From Rhodocaloribacter litoris (lineage in GTDB: Bacteria; Bacteroidota; Rhodothermia; Rhodothermales; ISCAR-4553): a DNA stretch of 64,000 bases. Shown in pieces: positions 41,460-49,972 of the stretch. Position numbers and translations under genes: made by a program. The DNA is taken from NCBI RefSeq assembly GCF_011682235.2, contig NZ_CP076718.1, forward strand, positions 2,215,793 to 2,279,792, read 5' to 3'. The notes beneath the pieces are model-generated. The model was not told the DNA's origin and made no database searches. It saw only the letters and a program-made list of their open reading frames with translations. Position 1 is the first letter of the stretch. Each line of letters starts with the position of its first letter.

Positions 41460-41588
41460 TTACACGCATGTATTTTTTTCGCACCTTCTTCGCAGGAGAG
41501 CTTCAACCAGATTTGTCCAGTCCTTATTCCAAACATGCTTTATCCTGTCTTCTTGAGGGATAGTCTCTGGCATGCAGGCAAAAGCGGA
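41460..41588 (-). pseudogene. fragment related to the gene at 49973-50317
   Basis: A short open stretch reads SAFACMPETIPQEDRIKH before running into unrelated residues and a stop. It resembles SEFACKWDAIPQEDRSRH of the 114-aa protein at 49973-50317. A 19-bp block (41545-41563) is identical to 50247-50265. No start codon with a ribosome site is seen, and the rest of the partner's sequence is missing, so this is a remnant between the SDR and roadblock-like genes. Confidence 0.55.
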
Positions 41589-41595
41589 TGTACTA

Positions 41596-41961
41596 TCATA
41601 TTTTCCCTTTAATAAAATTAAATATACTGTCACACACTTGTTTCAGCTCGACATTTTGTTCCAGGCAAATTGAAATATGTCCTGCCTCAATCTCACTTAT
41701 CAACTGATAGAAGTGCCCATAAGCCACAATCAAAAATCTGAGTCCGCCACAATCGATATTTCCACGCTGGCGAGCAAGGGTCAATAATGTTGGATTCACC
41801 CATAATTCTTCATACTTGTCGCTTTCTGAAGACGAGGCATTGGGTATGCACTGCCTCTGTCTCATGTGCAGCTCGTTTCCCTTATATATTGCCACATAAC
41901 GAATGTCAGGGAACCGATTGAAAAGCTCATCTATCAGATTATTTGTGGTATTCATGTCCAT
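41596..41961 (-). CDS. small roadblock/longin-like protein
   Basis: A 121-aa soluble protein. The strand pattern YVAIYKGNELHMRQRQ, then GGLRFLIVAYGHFYQLISEI and a C-terminal helix VCDSIFNFIKGKI, resembles the small roadblock/LC7 or longin fold that often serves as a dimerisation or GTPase-partner module. The match is by pattern only. GGAG stands ahead of ATG 41961, and the gap to the upstream methyltransferase-cupin gene is 9 bp, so it belongs to that operon. Function unknown. Confidence 0.6.
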   Translation of the reverse strand: MDMNTTNNLIDELFNRFPDIRYVAIYKGNELHMRQRQCIPNASSSESDKYEELWVNPTLLTLARQRGNIDCGGLRFLIVAYGHFYQLISEIEAGHISICLEQNVELKQVCDSIFNFIKGKI

Positions 41962-41970
41962 GTCGTCTCC

Positions 41971-42993
41971 TTATACATCTACTCCATTGTCATCTCCAGT
42001 CGGGATAATAGTCGATGTTTCGACCATCAGGATAATACAACGTTCCGGAGCCCGGGTTCGGTGCACAACACCTTTGGGTACCACAAACCCCTGCCAAGGT
42101 CGCAATTCAACCGAATGCGTCTCCAGATCTATGATGAAGCGTCCCTCCAGAACGAAGAAAAATTCATCATCGTTGTCATGCTTGTGCCAGTGATACTCCC
42201 CCTGCACGATACCCAGACGCACCACAGAATCGTTCACCTGACACAAAGTCTGGTTATACCATCGGTCTTTGCATGCCTGAATCAGCGCAGGAAGGTCAAT
42301 GACCGTCAGCGATGGATATTTTATATCCAAATAGGTTGCATAGGGATACGGTGTGGCTGCTTTTCTATCACGTTTCGTTCCTGTGGCGACAAAAACACTG
42401 ATCGCTACTTCCTCGTATACACAGGGAGATTTCGTGCAGCAGTTTTCGTCTAAAGAATCTACACGTATATCTTCTAATCCTGCCTCAAAAAACCACCGCC
42501 GTATATCTTCGCGCCGAAAACCCAGCCAGCGATCGTGCTGTTCGGTGCGGAGAAACTCGTGGGAATGCTCATCGAGGTCGGTGATAACTACTTTTCCGCC
42601 AGGCTTCAAGATACGAGACATTTCCAGAATCGCTTTTGCCGGATGGTCCACATGATGCAGATACATGTTGGCAAAGACATAGTCCACGCTGGCGTCTTCA
42701 ATGGGTAACTGTTCGGCATCGCCCAGTCGATAGTCGATCCCCTGCACCCCGGCAAATTTCTTTTGCATCTCGGAGAGCATGGCTTCGGATTGATCTACAG
42801 CTATCACGCGCAAACCATGGTGCACGAGCGCTTCCGTAATGAAACCCGTGCCCGCGCCGAGATCTGCAGCCAATGTGCCTGGCTGCACCTGAGCAATTGC
42901 TATGGCTTTTTCCCGGATCGCCTCCGAGAAGAAGCTTTGCCGTAACTTGTCCCATTCTGGAGCTACGTTGTCGAAATAGTTCTTGCTATTCAT
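41971..42993 (-). CDS. SAM methyltransferase fused to a cupin domain
   Basis: A 340-aa fusion. Residues 1-215 are a methyltransferase (FDNVAPEWDKLRQSFFSE, motif I AADLGAGTGFITEALV, ILKPGGKVVITDLDEH) whose last part carries a cysteine motif, DENCCTKSPC. Residues about 225-340 are a cupin: HWHKHDNDDEFFFVLEGRF gives the metal-binding HxH...E, and VPKGVVHRTRA the second His. Related methyltransferases with such Cys motifs occur in arsenic-type operons, so a metalloid or thiol substrate is possible. It follows the HMA gene by 15 bp. The cupin fusion is unusual in my experience. Confidence 0.8.
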   Translation of the reverse strand: MNSKNYFDNVAPEWDKLRQSFFSEAIREKAIAIAQVQPGTLAADLGAGTGFITEALVHHGLRVIAVDQSEAMLSEMQKKFAGVQGIDYRLGDAEQLPIEDASVDYVFANMYLHHVDHPAKAILEMSRILKPGGKVVITDLDEHSHEFLRTEQHDRWLGFRREDIRRWFFEAGLEDIRVDSLDENCCTKSPCVYEEVAISVFVATGTKRDRKAATPYPYATYLDIKYPSLTVIDLPALIQACKDRWYNQTLCQVNDSVVRLGIVQGEYHWHKHDNDDEFFFVLEGRFIIDLETHSVELRPWQGFVVPKGVVHRTRAPERCIILMVETSTIIPTGDDNGVDV

Positions 42994-43008
42994 TGGTCAA
43001 CTCTCTTG

Positions 43009-43902
43009 TCATTTACATTTCAAGGCATTTATTTCTTCCTGGAAGACCTTTACACCTGTGCTATCCAAGTATCTTCGGCCTAAGCTGATGAGTTCTTTTT
43101 CCGCCTGGCCCATCTCAAGAGATCCTTTCAAACAACGTGTAAAAAGACGGACGACTTCCTTTTTGAAATTCAGAACGTGCTCCTGTGGAAGCACCCGGCG
43201 TTTCACCAACTTATCTACAAAACGGCTTGCCAGCACTTCGCCTTCTTCATCTGTCAGGTGATGTACTTCTGCGGTACCATACCAGTCTGCAGGAGAGAAG
43301 TTTTTCTGCAATTTCTCACTATCTTCCTTATCCAAAGGAATCAGCGAGATGTTCTGCACCTGGGCTATGGCATCTGATCGCTGTTCGGGCGAAGACTGGT
43401 CGCTCCATCTTATTGCCAGGATTGTCCCGGTTCGATTGATCCGAACGTCTGCTACGGCCGGGTGACGAGCAAGTTGCTCAAGGATTGGCTTGGCTCGTGG
43501 ACCACATCCGATTCCTGGCACTGCCGGACACGCCAACGGTACAGAAAAGAAGCCAGTTTGCTCTGCAAAAGCATTTACATTCATTTTCTCAACATAGTTT
43601 TCTACAACACGGTATCCAGCTTTTGCGATCTCATCTTTGATGTTACGTTCGTCAATCAGAGATATATCGTATAAGATCATAACTTTTCTTTCGGCAAAAC
43701 TCGCCTTTACTGCACGGATGCCAGGCACTTTCTGAAGGGTGTGTTCCAGCGATCGGGCACAGGCATCACACGTCATCCCTTCAACGATAAGTTCCATGTT
43801 CTCGCTTTTCTTCGGATTGTCCACTTTCCTCAAAATCCAAATGGTGAATGCAAGCGACATGATAGCAAAACACGATGCGATAATAAGGGCTTTTCTGGGC
43901 AT
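43009..43902 (-). CDS. membrane-anchored protein with HMA (MerP-like) metal-binding domains
   Basis: A 297-aa protein. The N-terminal membrane anchor is KALIIASCFAIMSLAFTIWI. Domain 1 is a heavy-metal-associated fold with MTCDACARSLEHTL (the CxxC pair) around residues 45-110. Domain 2 repeats the fold in modified form (PAVPGIGCGPRAKPILEQLA) with Cys residues before it (PLACPAV). The rest is helical and ends in LKCK. AGGAGG is 6 bp ahead of ATG 43902. It would bind a soft metal ion, for example Hg, Cu or As, outside the cytoplasm and may deliver it to a partner. First gene of the operon with the methyltransferase-cupin fusion. Confidence 0.78.
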   Translation of the reverse strand: MPRKALIIASCFAIMSLAFTIWILRKVDNPKKSENMELIVEGMTCDACARSLEHTLQKVPGIRAVKASFAERKVMILYDISLIDERNIKDEIAKAGYRVVENYVEKMNVNAFAEQTGFFSVPLACPAVPGIGCGPRAKPILEQLARHPAVADVRINRTGTILAIRWSDQSSPEQRSDAIAQVQNISLIPLDKEDSEKLQKNFSPADWYGTAEVHHLTDEEGEVLASRFVDKLVKRRVLPQEHVLNFKKEVVRLFTRCLKGSLEMGQAEKELISLGRRYLDSTGVKVFQEEINALKCK

Positions 43903-43969
43903 AATCATACCTCCTATGTTTTAGCGTTGGGTAATGTCATTGAGGCGCCGATGCCAGGAATAACGTAGT

Positions 43970-43989
43970 TGCACCCTTACATGGGTGCA
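43970..43989. promoter_or_regulatory. perfect inverted repeat upstream of the HMA operon
   Basis: Arms TGCACCC and GGGTGCA (7 bp, perfect) enclose a 6-nt loop, 68 bp ahead of the HMA gene start. The position suits an operator or a leader hairpin. The neighbouring AraC-type regulator is a candidate binder, although AraC proteins usually bind direct repeats. Confidence 0.45.
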
Positions 43990-44170
43990 CTCCGCTACCC
44001 GCCAGTATACCCGGGCTGGAGGAACAAAAAGGCCAGGCCGCGTAACACTATGCAGCCAAACGCATCCTTACCCGCAGCTACACGGACAGGTTACCCTTCT
44101 CATCAGCGAATGCTATACAGCGCAAATATACAAACAGTGCATCCGAACGACTTTCGAAATATTGCTTTTC

Positions 44171-45076
44171 TTAGCTTAATCGAGACAACGCTTCCAGGGT
44201 TTTAGATTTCAGCTTGCGCGCTTGCGATGGAGTCACCCCGAAGCGCTTGCGGAAAGTTGTGATGAAGTGAGACAGGTTGTTGAAGCCCACATGGAAACAA
44301 ATCTGGGTCACGGGATCTTTGGTATGTTGAAGCAACAGCAGAGCATGCTGCAATCGTGTTTCAAGGAGGTACCGATAGGGAGTCCACCCTGTTAGTTTGC
44401 GAAACACTCTTACAAAATGATATTCACTTAAACAAGCAGCTTTGGAAACATCAGTTAGCGAGATATTTTCTCTGAAATGTAAGTGAATATATTGTTTTGC
44501 CCGCTCAATCAATTCCAGAGAATGCACCGCGTCCTTCTGAGAAAGTACGAAGGTATGGCCTGAATTCTCATACAGGTTAGAAAAGAGTAATGATAGTAGC
44601 TGCACAAACAATACTTCGATCTTTAGAAGGCTTTCTCCGTTGGGCACAATCAGTTCATTCAAAAGATACTTTATGGTCTCTATGCGAGGATTCGACCTGC
44701 TTACAGGAATGGGAAAAAACGCGTCTTCGTTGCTCGAATGGTGGTCATTCGGAAAATAATCTTTGCGCCAGTACTCAGATCGGACGGAATCCAGAAGAGT
44801 ACGATTCACATACAACATTAGACCATCATCTTTGCCACAAAAAGGATGGGAAGAGGTATAGATTGTTCCTGCATTGAGATGTAAGATCGACTGACTATAT
44901 ACATCCCAACTTGAATTGCCGAGATGATAGACAAAATGTCCATGGCGTACGAAATGAATTAAATATCCACGAACTACCACGGGAGAGGAATTTGTGCCAG
45001 CCTCTTCCAGACACTTACAATTGAATATCTCGACTAACGATGAAGAGAAAATTTTGTGTGTCACACATTGCTCCAT
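44171..45076 (-). CDS. AraC-family transcriptional regulator
   Basis: A 301-aa regulator. The N-terminal ~170 residues form an effector domain without a clear cupin His set (LIHFVRHGHFVYHLGNSS). The C-terminal AraC domain has two helix-turn-helix units: ISLTDVSKAACLSEYHFVRV with FRKLTGWTPYRYLLETRLQH, and VTQICFHVGFNNLSHFITTF with RKRFGVTPSQARK. ATG 45076 has AGGAAG at good spacing; the frame also opens at 45115. Codon use is AT-rich. It lies upstream of the HMA operon on the same strand with a 268-bp gap and probably controls it. Confidence 0.85.
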   Translation of the reverse strand: MEQCVTHKIFSSSLVEIFNCKCLEEAGTNSSPVVVRGYLIHFVRHGHFVYHLGNSSWDVYSQSILHLNAGTIYTSSHPFCGKDDGLMLYVNRTLLDSVRSEYWRKDYFPNDHHSSNEDAFFPIPVSRSNPRIETIKYLLNELIVPNGESLLKIEVLFVQLLSLLFSNLYENSGHTFVLSQKDAVHSLELIERAKQYIHLHFRENISLTDVSKAACLSEYHFVRVFRKLTGWTPYRYLLETRLQHALLLLQHTKDPVTQICFHVGFNNLSHFITTFRKRFGVTPSQARKLKSKTLEALSRLS

Positions 45077-45129
45077 AACTATCTTCCTATTTCGTGAATC
45101 GTACCTATTTAACATTTAATTCAAGGCAT

Positions 45130-46065
45130 TCATTCATCGAACGTCAGCTCCCAGTACTCGCCCACGAGATCCTGGCCAAAGCTGTGGTGGGGTTCTTCTT
45201 TAAGCAAGCGGTAGCCTTCTCGTTCGTAGATGTGCCGCGCCGCCGTGAGCACGTTGTTGGTCCACAGCACAATCTTGCTGTAGCCGGCCTGTCGTGCGAA
45301 TCGTGTGCATTCCTGTACCAGACGCCTGCCGATGCCCAGCCCGCGCGCTTTGGGCTCCACCAGCAGTAGCCGCAACTGGGCCGTCGTATCGGTCTTTTTC
45401 ACGAGAAAGACCGAGCCTACGTTTTCGCCGTTCATCTCGGCGATCCAGCAGCGTTCGCGCGCCGGATCGAAGTTTTGAACGAATCGGGCGACGATCTCGG
45501 CAACCAGTGCTTCGAATTCTTCATTCCACCCGTATTCTTCGCGATAGAGCACGCCGTGGCGATGGACCACCCAACCCAGATCGCCGGAATAAGGAGGGCG
45601 CAAAATGTAGGACGCCCGATGCTCCGGAGGAGCACCGAGCAGGGTCTCGACGGTCTCCATGGCCTGCACCAGGCGTCGTTGCTCTTCGTCCGACAGCTTG
45701 CTCAACAACCGCTCGATGTCGCTCCGGGAGGCGGCATTCAGCCCGGCGAAGGCCTTTTGCCCTTTCTCGGTCAGGGAAACCAGGTATTGCCGGGCGTCGT
45801 GCTCGGATGGTCGTTTTTCGACGAAGCCCTGTCGCTTCAGCCTGCGCAAGATCCGGCTCATGTAGCCCGGGTCCATGCCCAGTTCCTGGCAAAGATGGCT
45901 CGCTGTCGTCTCCTCATGCTGGGCCAGTTCGTAGACCACGCGAGCTTCAGGCAGAGAAAAAGGACTCTGCAGAAAACTATCCTGTAGCAGTCCGAGCTGT
46001 CGGGTATAGAAACGGTTGAAGCGCCGGACCGTGTTGACACGCGCTGCAAGTGCCTCTGCATTCAT
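45130..46065 (-). CDS. MarR-GNAT fusion regulator/acetyltransferase
   Basis: A 311-aa two-domain protein. Residues 1-145 are a MarR winged helix (ARVVYELAQHEETTASHLCQ, LGMDPGYMSRILRRLKRQGF, with the wing EKRPSEHDARQYLVSLTEKG). Residues 150-311 are a GNAT acetyltransferase with the acetyl-CoA loop EPKARGLGIGRRLVQECTRF and C-terminal HIYEREGYRLL. AAGGAGAG precedes the ATG. Such fusions are a known family that joins sensing and acetylation. It is AT-poorer than the AraC gene beside it, which fits a different origin. Confidence 0.88.
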   Translation of the reverse strand: MNAEALAARVNTVRRFNRFYTRQLGLLQDSFLQSPFSLPEARVVYELAQHEETTASHLCQELGMDPGYMSRILRRLKRQGFVEKRPSEHDARQYLVSLTEKGQKAFAGLNAASRSDIERLLSKLSDEEQRRLVQAMETVETLLGAPPEHRASYILRPPYSGDLGWVVHRHGVLYREEYGWNEEFEALVAEIVARFVQNFDPARERCWIAEMNGENVGSVFLVKKTDTTAQLRLLLVEPKARGLGIGRRLVQECTRFARQAGYSKIVLWTNNVLTAARHIYEREGYRLLKEEPHHSFGQDLVGEYWELTFDE

Positions 46066-46126
46066 GGCGCTCTCCTTGAGTTCGGCGATCTAATTGCTGA
46101 CATTGTAAATAAACTTGTTGACTTTG

Positions 46127-46540
46127 TCAAGGAACATGGCTGTGGCCCCCGTGCGGGATGAGGATTAGTACCCGACCGTCCGCCAGCCGCACCCTGGCCC
46201 GGGCGATGAGCGCCGCTGACAGGCTGCCGGTCCAAGAGAAGGAACCGGTGGCAGGGTCGTAGATCTCCGCGCTCGAGAGAAACGTCCAGTTCGGTCCCTC
46301 GCCCCCGGAGATGAGCACTCGGCCTCCAGGAGGGGAACGGCTATGTGGCTCGCTCGCGCGGCGTTCAGCGGTCCTGTCCGAGCGAACGAGCCCGTCGCCG
46401 GGTCGAAGAGTTCTGTGGTTGCCAGGGTCGTGCCGCCCGCGATGAGCACCCTTCCATTTGGTAGCAGCGTGGCGGTGTGGCTATGGCGCCTGGTAACCAT
46501 CGGCGGAAGCGGCCCGGCGCCTAAAGCAGGTACTCGCCGG
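46127..46540 (-). pseudogene. kelch-repeat protein remnant, frameshifted
   Basis: Two kelch-like repeats are readable but in different frames. The first is HSHTATLLPNGRVLIAGGTT followed by ELFDPATGSFARTGPLNAAR; the second is GRVLISGGEGPNWTFLSSAE, then IYDPATGSFSWTGSL. The shift falls near 46330, where a run of G/C lies. No signal peptide or start codon belongs to it, and its 5' side is replaced by the PhzF gene end. A secreted kelch protein fragment is the likely source. Confidence 0.7.
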
Positions 46541-47363
46541 CAAAGCACGTGGTCGTCTTGCCGCCGACCCAGACGGTGCCATCGCGATCTTGGTCGATGT
46601 AGACGCGACCGGCACGGCCGAGACGCGTGCCCTGGGAGGCGACGTATGGCGCCCTGGCGCGGCCGGAGGCGAGGAGCCACTGCGCGGCCGACGCGTTGAG
46701 GCTGCCCGTGACCGGATCCTCCACGATACCGCCCTTGTGGTCGCTGAAAAACGCGCGCAGCTCGAAGGCGACCGGGCTACCCGGCGGGTAGGGGCCGACC
46801 ACGCCGATATCGACGCGGGTCGGGAACTGCCTGAGGGGCTCGAGTGCCAGCACCGCTTCCGCCGACTCGAGGAGGACGGCGACCCAACCAGGTCCGTTGT
46901 CGGCCCACTGGGCATCGACGAAACGTGACCGGTCGAGCTGGAGAACCGTCTCGATCGTTCGAAGCGTGGGCTCATCGACCGGCCCGCTGCGAACGAGCGG
47001 CGGCGCGGCGAACGCCAGGAGTCCCTCACGGCGGCGGACACGCACGAGCCCCGATCCGCACTCCTGGACGATCTCGTCGGCACTACGCGGCGTGCCGCCG
47101 GCTGCGAGCCAGGCGTGGCAGCTCCCCAGCGTCGGATGGCCGGCGAACGGCAGCTCTCGCTCCAACGTGAAGATGCGGACGCGGTAGTCCGCATCCCTGG
47201 TCGTCGGCTGCAAGAGGAAGGCTGTCTCCGAGAGGTTCAGCCAGCGGGCGATCCGCTGCATCTCCTGGGTAGTGAACCCCTCGGCATCGAGAATCACGAC
47301 GAGCGGGTTACCGGACAATGGCCCATCATGGAAGACATCGATGAGTTGGAAAGGTCGACCCAT
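46521..47363 (-). CDS. PhzF-family isomerase-like protein
   Basis: A 280-aa protein of the PhzF/diaminopimelate-epimerase-fold family. It starts FQLIDVFHDGPLSGNPLVVI and carries the catalytic Glu in LSETAFL and the GHPTLGS loop. The second-half loop DPVTGSLNASAAQWL replaces the usual GSAHC/GSGHC-like residues. Members isomerise small hydroxy or amino acids, but most have no known substrate. The gene is GC-rich, unlike the AT-rich genes on either side of this patch. Length is normal and the frame intact; it overlaps the kelch remnant by 20 bp. Confidence 0.85.
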   Translation of the reverse strand: MGRPFQLIDVFHDGPLSGNPLVVILDAEGFTTQEMQRIARWLNLSETAFLLQPTTRDADYRVRIFTLERELPFAGHPTLGSCHAWLAAGGTPRSADEIVQECGSGLVRVRRREGLLAFAAPPLVRSGPVDEPTLRTIETVLQLDRSRFVDAQWADNGPGWVAVLLESAEAVLALEPLRQFPTRVDIGVVGPYPPGSPVAFELRAFFSDHKGGIVEDPVTGSLNASAAQWLLASGRARAPYVASQGTRLGRAGRVYIDQDRDGTVWVGGKTTTCFAGEYLL

Positions 47364-47445
47364 TGTTCACCTCTTCAGTTCCAAGGATTCCTTGAGTCTC
47401 TGGGGCACGTGACGCTCCACGACACAGCACAAGCGAGAACCACAG

Positions 47446-47898
47446 CTACCCGCGGCGGCGAGCCCGCATCTCCTGCACCAGCTCCCAGCTCACCCCGCCG
47501 TCCTTCGACACCTCTCCCAGCCGGAGGAAGGAGTCCGGCGCGATCTCGGTGAACCGCCAGCGCTCGCAGTGGCCGTCGGCTGCAGGGAAGAGAACCTCCT
47601 GCACGATGTCGTCGCCGATCGGCCGGCCTGGATCGACGAACTCGCCGCTCGCCGGCTACATCCAGGCGATGTGCCGGGTATCGTCCTCCGGGTCGAAGCA
47701 GCGCAGCGTCGTGCCAGGTCGCCTCCACGTCCCAGGGGCCCACGAACTGGGGCCGTAGAGCATGGCTCTCTCGGCATAGCCGGAGAACGGGCCAGGAGCC
47801 GCCAGCAGGTCGAGGACCTCGCGAGACCTCATCCAGGAATTGCTTCCTTTACTGCTGATCCTCGTGTCCTGTTGGGGCGTATCCATTTCGATAGTCAT
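47446..47898 (-). pseudogene. small enzyme-like gene broken by frameshift and in-frame stop
   Basis: A readable protein is split over two frames. SREVLDLLAAPGPFSGYAER starts from ATG 47898; the segment GPWDVEATWHDAAL lies in another frame; then CFDPEDDTRHIAWM runs into a TAG, after which the same frame continues GEFVDPGRPIGDDIVQEVLF, ERWRFTEIAPDSFLRLGEVS and WELVQEMRARRRG to a stop. The reconstructed protein would be about 150 aa, of the small beta-barrel type seen as hypothetical proteins. The breaks are unambiguous, the function unknown. Confidence 0.75.
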
Positions 47899-48830
47899 TA
47901 GTCTTGAGTTTGCACGTCCATCACCGCCTTTCCCCGAATTTGCCGTGCCCGAAGTGCGGCGGTGGCCTCGTGGATCTGATCCCAGCGCCCCCGCCAGCCG
48001 ATCGGAACCGGCAGGCTCCCTTCCGCCACGAACGCCACAAGGGTTGCCAGATCGGTCGCGACCGGCCCCTCGATGAGGAGCGATACGATCCGCTTGCCCG
48101 GTGCGACCGTGGCGTAAGGTTGGAACGTTGCCGGTTGACCCGAAGCCCAGCCGATGCTGACCAGGGTTCCGCCTGGCGCGAGAATATCCCAGGCCCGCAC
48201 CATCTGAGGCCCACCGACGTTGTCGAGCACGATATCAACGGGCCCTGCCATGTCGCTAAGATCCACCACGATCTCAGAGGCGCCAAGGCTCCGGAGGCCT
48301 TCGCCGTGCTCGTCCGATCCGACCGCGGCAACGACCCTCGCGCCCGCTCGGGCGGCGAGAGCGACGGCGAACCTGCCGACACCGCCAGAGGCGCCGGTCA
48401 CAAGCACCCGCCGCCCAAGGACCGACCCGGCAACCCTGAGCGCTCGCAGCGCAGCGATACCGGCCACGGGCAGAGCCGCCACCGAGGCAAGATCAACTGT
48501 GGGTGGCACTTCCGCAATGGCATCAACATCGACAGCCACGAATTCGGCGAAGGCGCCTGCGGCAAGGCCCACGACACGGGCCCGCACCGCAGGTCCCCTG
48601 CCATCGGGTGCCGGAGTGACGACGACGCCTGCCAGGTCCGAGCCGAGCACAGCCCCTGGGGCGATGCGTCCCGAGCGTGCATCGTTCAGGTCCCCTCGGT
48701 TCAGCGAGACGTGATGCACCTGCACAATGACCCGTCCCGGACTGGCCTCGGGCGCAGGGACCTCGGCGAAGGCAAAGCCATCCTCCGCCCCTGGGTCGAC
48801 GATAATCGCCCGCATCGTATTCTTTTTCAT
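47898..48830 (-). CDS. medium-chain dehydrogenase/reductase, quinone-oxidoreductase type
   Basis: A 310-aa MDR-family oxidoreductase. The N-terminal GroES-like domain (VHHVSLNRGDLNDA, GSDLAGVV) lacks the structural zinc cysteines, as in quinone oxidoreductases. The Rossmann domain has VLVTGASGGVGRFAVALA. NADPH-dependent reduction of enones or quinones is the expected class. It overlaps the start of the broken gene at 47898 (TAATG), so they once formed an operon. High GC. Confidence 0.82.
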   Translation of the reverse strand: MKKNTMRAIIVDPGAEDGFAFAEVPAPEASPGRVIVQVHHVSLNRGDLNDARSGRIAPGAVLGSDLAGVVVTPAPDGRGPAVRARVVGLAAGAFAEFVAVDVDAIAEVPPTVDLASVAALPVAGIAALRALRVAGSVLGRRVLVTGASGGVGRFAVALAARAGARVVAAVGSDEHGEGLRSLGASEIVVDLSDMAGPVDIVLDNVGGPQMVRAWDILAPGGTLVSIGWASGQPATFQPYATVAPGKRIVSLLIEGPVATDLATLVAFVAEGSLPVPIGWRGRWDQIHEATAALRARQIRGKAVMDVQTQD

Positions 48831-48927
48831 TCCAGGTTCTCCATTGACATTTTATCCTGTTGAGTTGTATTCATTTCGAATTTCTTTTTACCTTGGTGAT
48901 TAGTCTTCAAATAAATAGTTCTCATTT

Positions 48928-49338
48928 TTATATTAGCTTCAGATCTTTCATCCCCTCTTGCTCATCCTGATGGGTGATGAAAAGAATGATCTTTGGGTCA
49001 GTATCTGTTCTCTGGACAATGTAGGAAACATCGAATTGCACATACTTTTCCTCTTGTCTCCGAAAGACTGCTTCCCAGCGGACATCAACCAGAGAAAAGG
49101 CAACCGTAATGGGCTTTTCCTCCATGGAGACAATTCTCGCTCCGCTGAAGCCAACGCCTTTGTAAAAGGTTGCCATCTGCTCAGCCATCTGCGTGAATTG
49201 TGCCTTGCTGCCCGCAATTACTCCACGCGGTCCGGCAGACAGAAAACTATCAGCAAAGAGATCCGCCTGCCGGGCAACATCCAGCGCGGAGAACGCATGC
49301 TCATAGGTGATAAAAAGCTGTTGAATATCGCTGTTCAT
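48928..49338 (-). CDS. SnoaL/DUF4440-like protein
   Basis: A 136-aa protein with the NTF2-like cone fold pattern: N-terminal helix QQLFITYEHAFSALDVARQA, the strand-turn DLFADSFLSAGPRGVIAGSK and a beta sheet ending YIVQRTDTDPKIILFITHQD. Such proteins bind small hydrophobic ligands or act as isomerases. The start overlaps the GNAT stop by 4 bp (ATGA). AT-rich. No catalytic residue can be assigned. Confidence 0.7.
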   Translation of the reverse strand: MNSDIQQLFITYEHAFSALDVARQADLFADSFLSAGPRGVIAGSKAQFTQMAEQMATFYKGVGFSGARIVSMEEKPITVAFSLVDVRWEAVFRRQEEKYVQFDVSYIVQRTDTDPKIILFITHQDEQEGMKDLKLI

Positions 49339-49934
49339 GTTTCATCTCCGTTCTTCTTTTCGGGCAAAGATACATAATTTGATGTTTCCAGAAACCACCG
49401 ATTCCCTGTTTGTCGAAAACCTGCCTCTCTGAAAAGAGAAGAATGCCCGCGATGGGTGGAAGAGTTCCCTGCCGTGTCGAACGGATAGGCCTCGATGACC
49501 TGGGCTCCTTGTGCACGTGCGTACGCGATCGCCCCTTCCAGGAGCCGCTTCGCTACCCCTTTGCTCCGGTAGGTACGCAGAACGAAAAAGCAAAGAATCG
49601 TCCAGGTGGGCAGGTCTTGTGGCGTTACACGAGGCATGGTGCGCGAGCGATCCAGCCGTTTGTAGGTTTCGCGCGGGGCTACCGAACACCAGCCGATGGG
49701 TCTTTCACCATCGTAAGCAAGAACGCCAACCGGGATACCTTCGTGCACCAGGTTACACATGACTTCTTTCTTCTCAGCATTTGAAAGATGCTTTTGAGCT
49801 GACATGCGATAGAGGGTGCACCAGCAAAAGTGCGGTGCTCCGCGTGATTCAAACAGGGCGACAAAATCGCCCAGGTTCTCCGTAGTAACCGGCCGAACTG
49901 CAAATTCAGTTGTGCTATGTTGTTGCGTCATCAT
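49335..49934 (-). CDS. GNAT-family N-acetyltransferase
   Basis: A 199-aa acetyltransferase, start at the ATG near 49934 (MTQQHSTTEFAVRPVTTEN). The region HFCWCTLYRMSAQKHL is cysteine- and aromatic-rich. The core has IGWCSVAPRETYKRLDRS, then the strand ILCFFVLRTYRSKGVAKRLL with the acetyl-CoA loop and ARAQGAQVIEAYPFD. GFRQTGNRWFLE ends the fold. It is coupled to the SnoaL-like gene by a 4-bp overlap. Acceptor unknown. Confidence 0.8.
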   Translation of the reverse strand: MMTQQHSTTEFAVRPVTTENLGDFVALFESRGAPHFCWCTLYRMSAQKHLSNAEKKEVMCNLVHEGIPVGVLAYDGERPIGWCSVAPRETYKRLDRSRTMPRVTPQDLPTWTILCFFVLRTYRSKGVAKRLLEGAIAYARAQGAQVIEAYPFDTAGNSSTHRGHSSLFREAGFRQTGNRWFLETSNYVSLPEKKNGDET

Positions 49935-49972
49935 ACGAATGCTTTTCCTCGACCGAAGATAAAACACCAATC

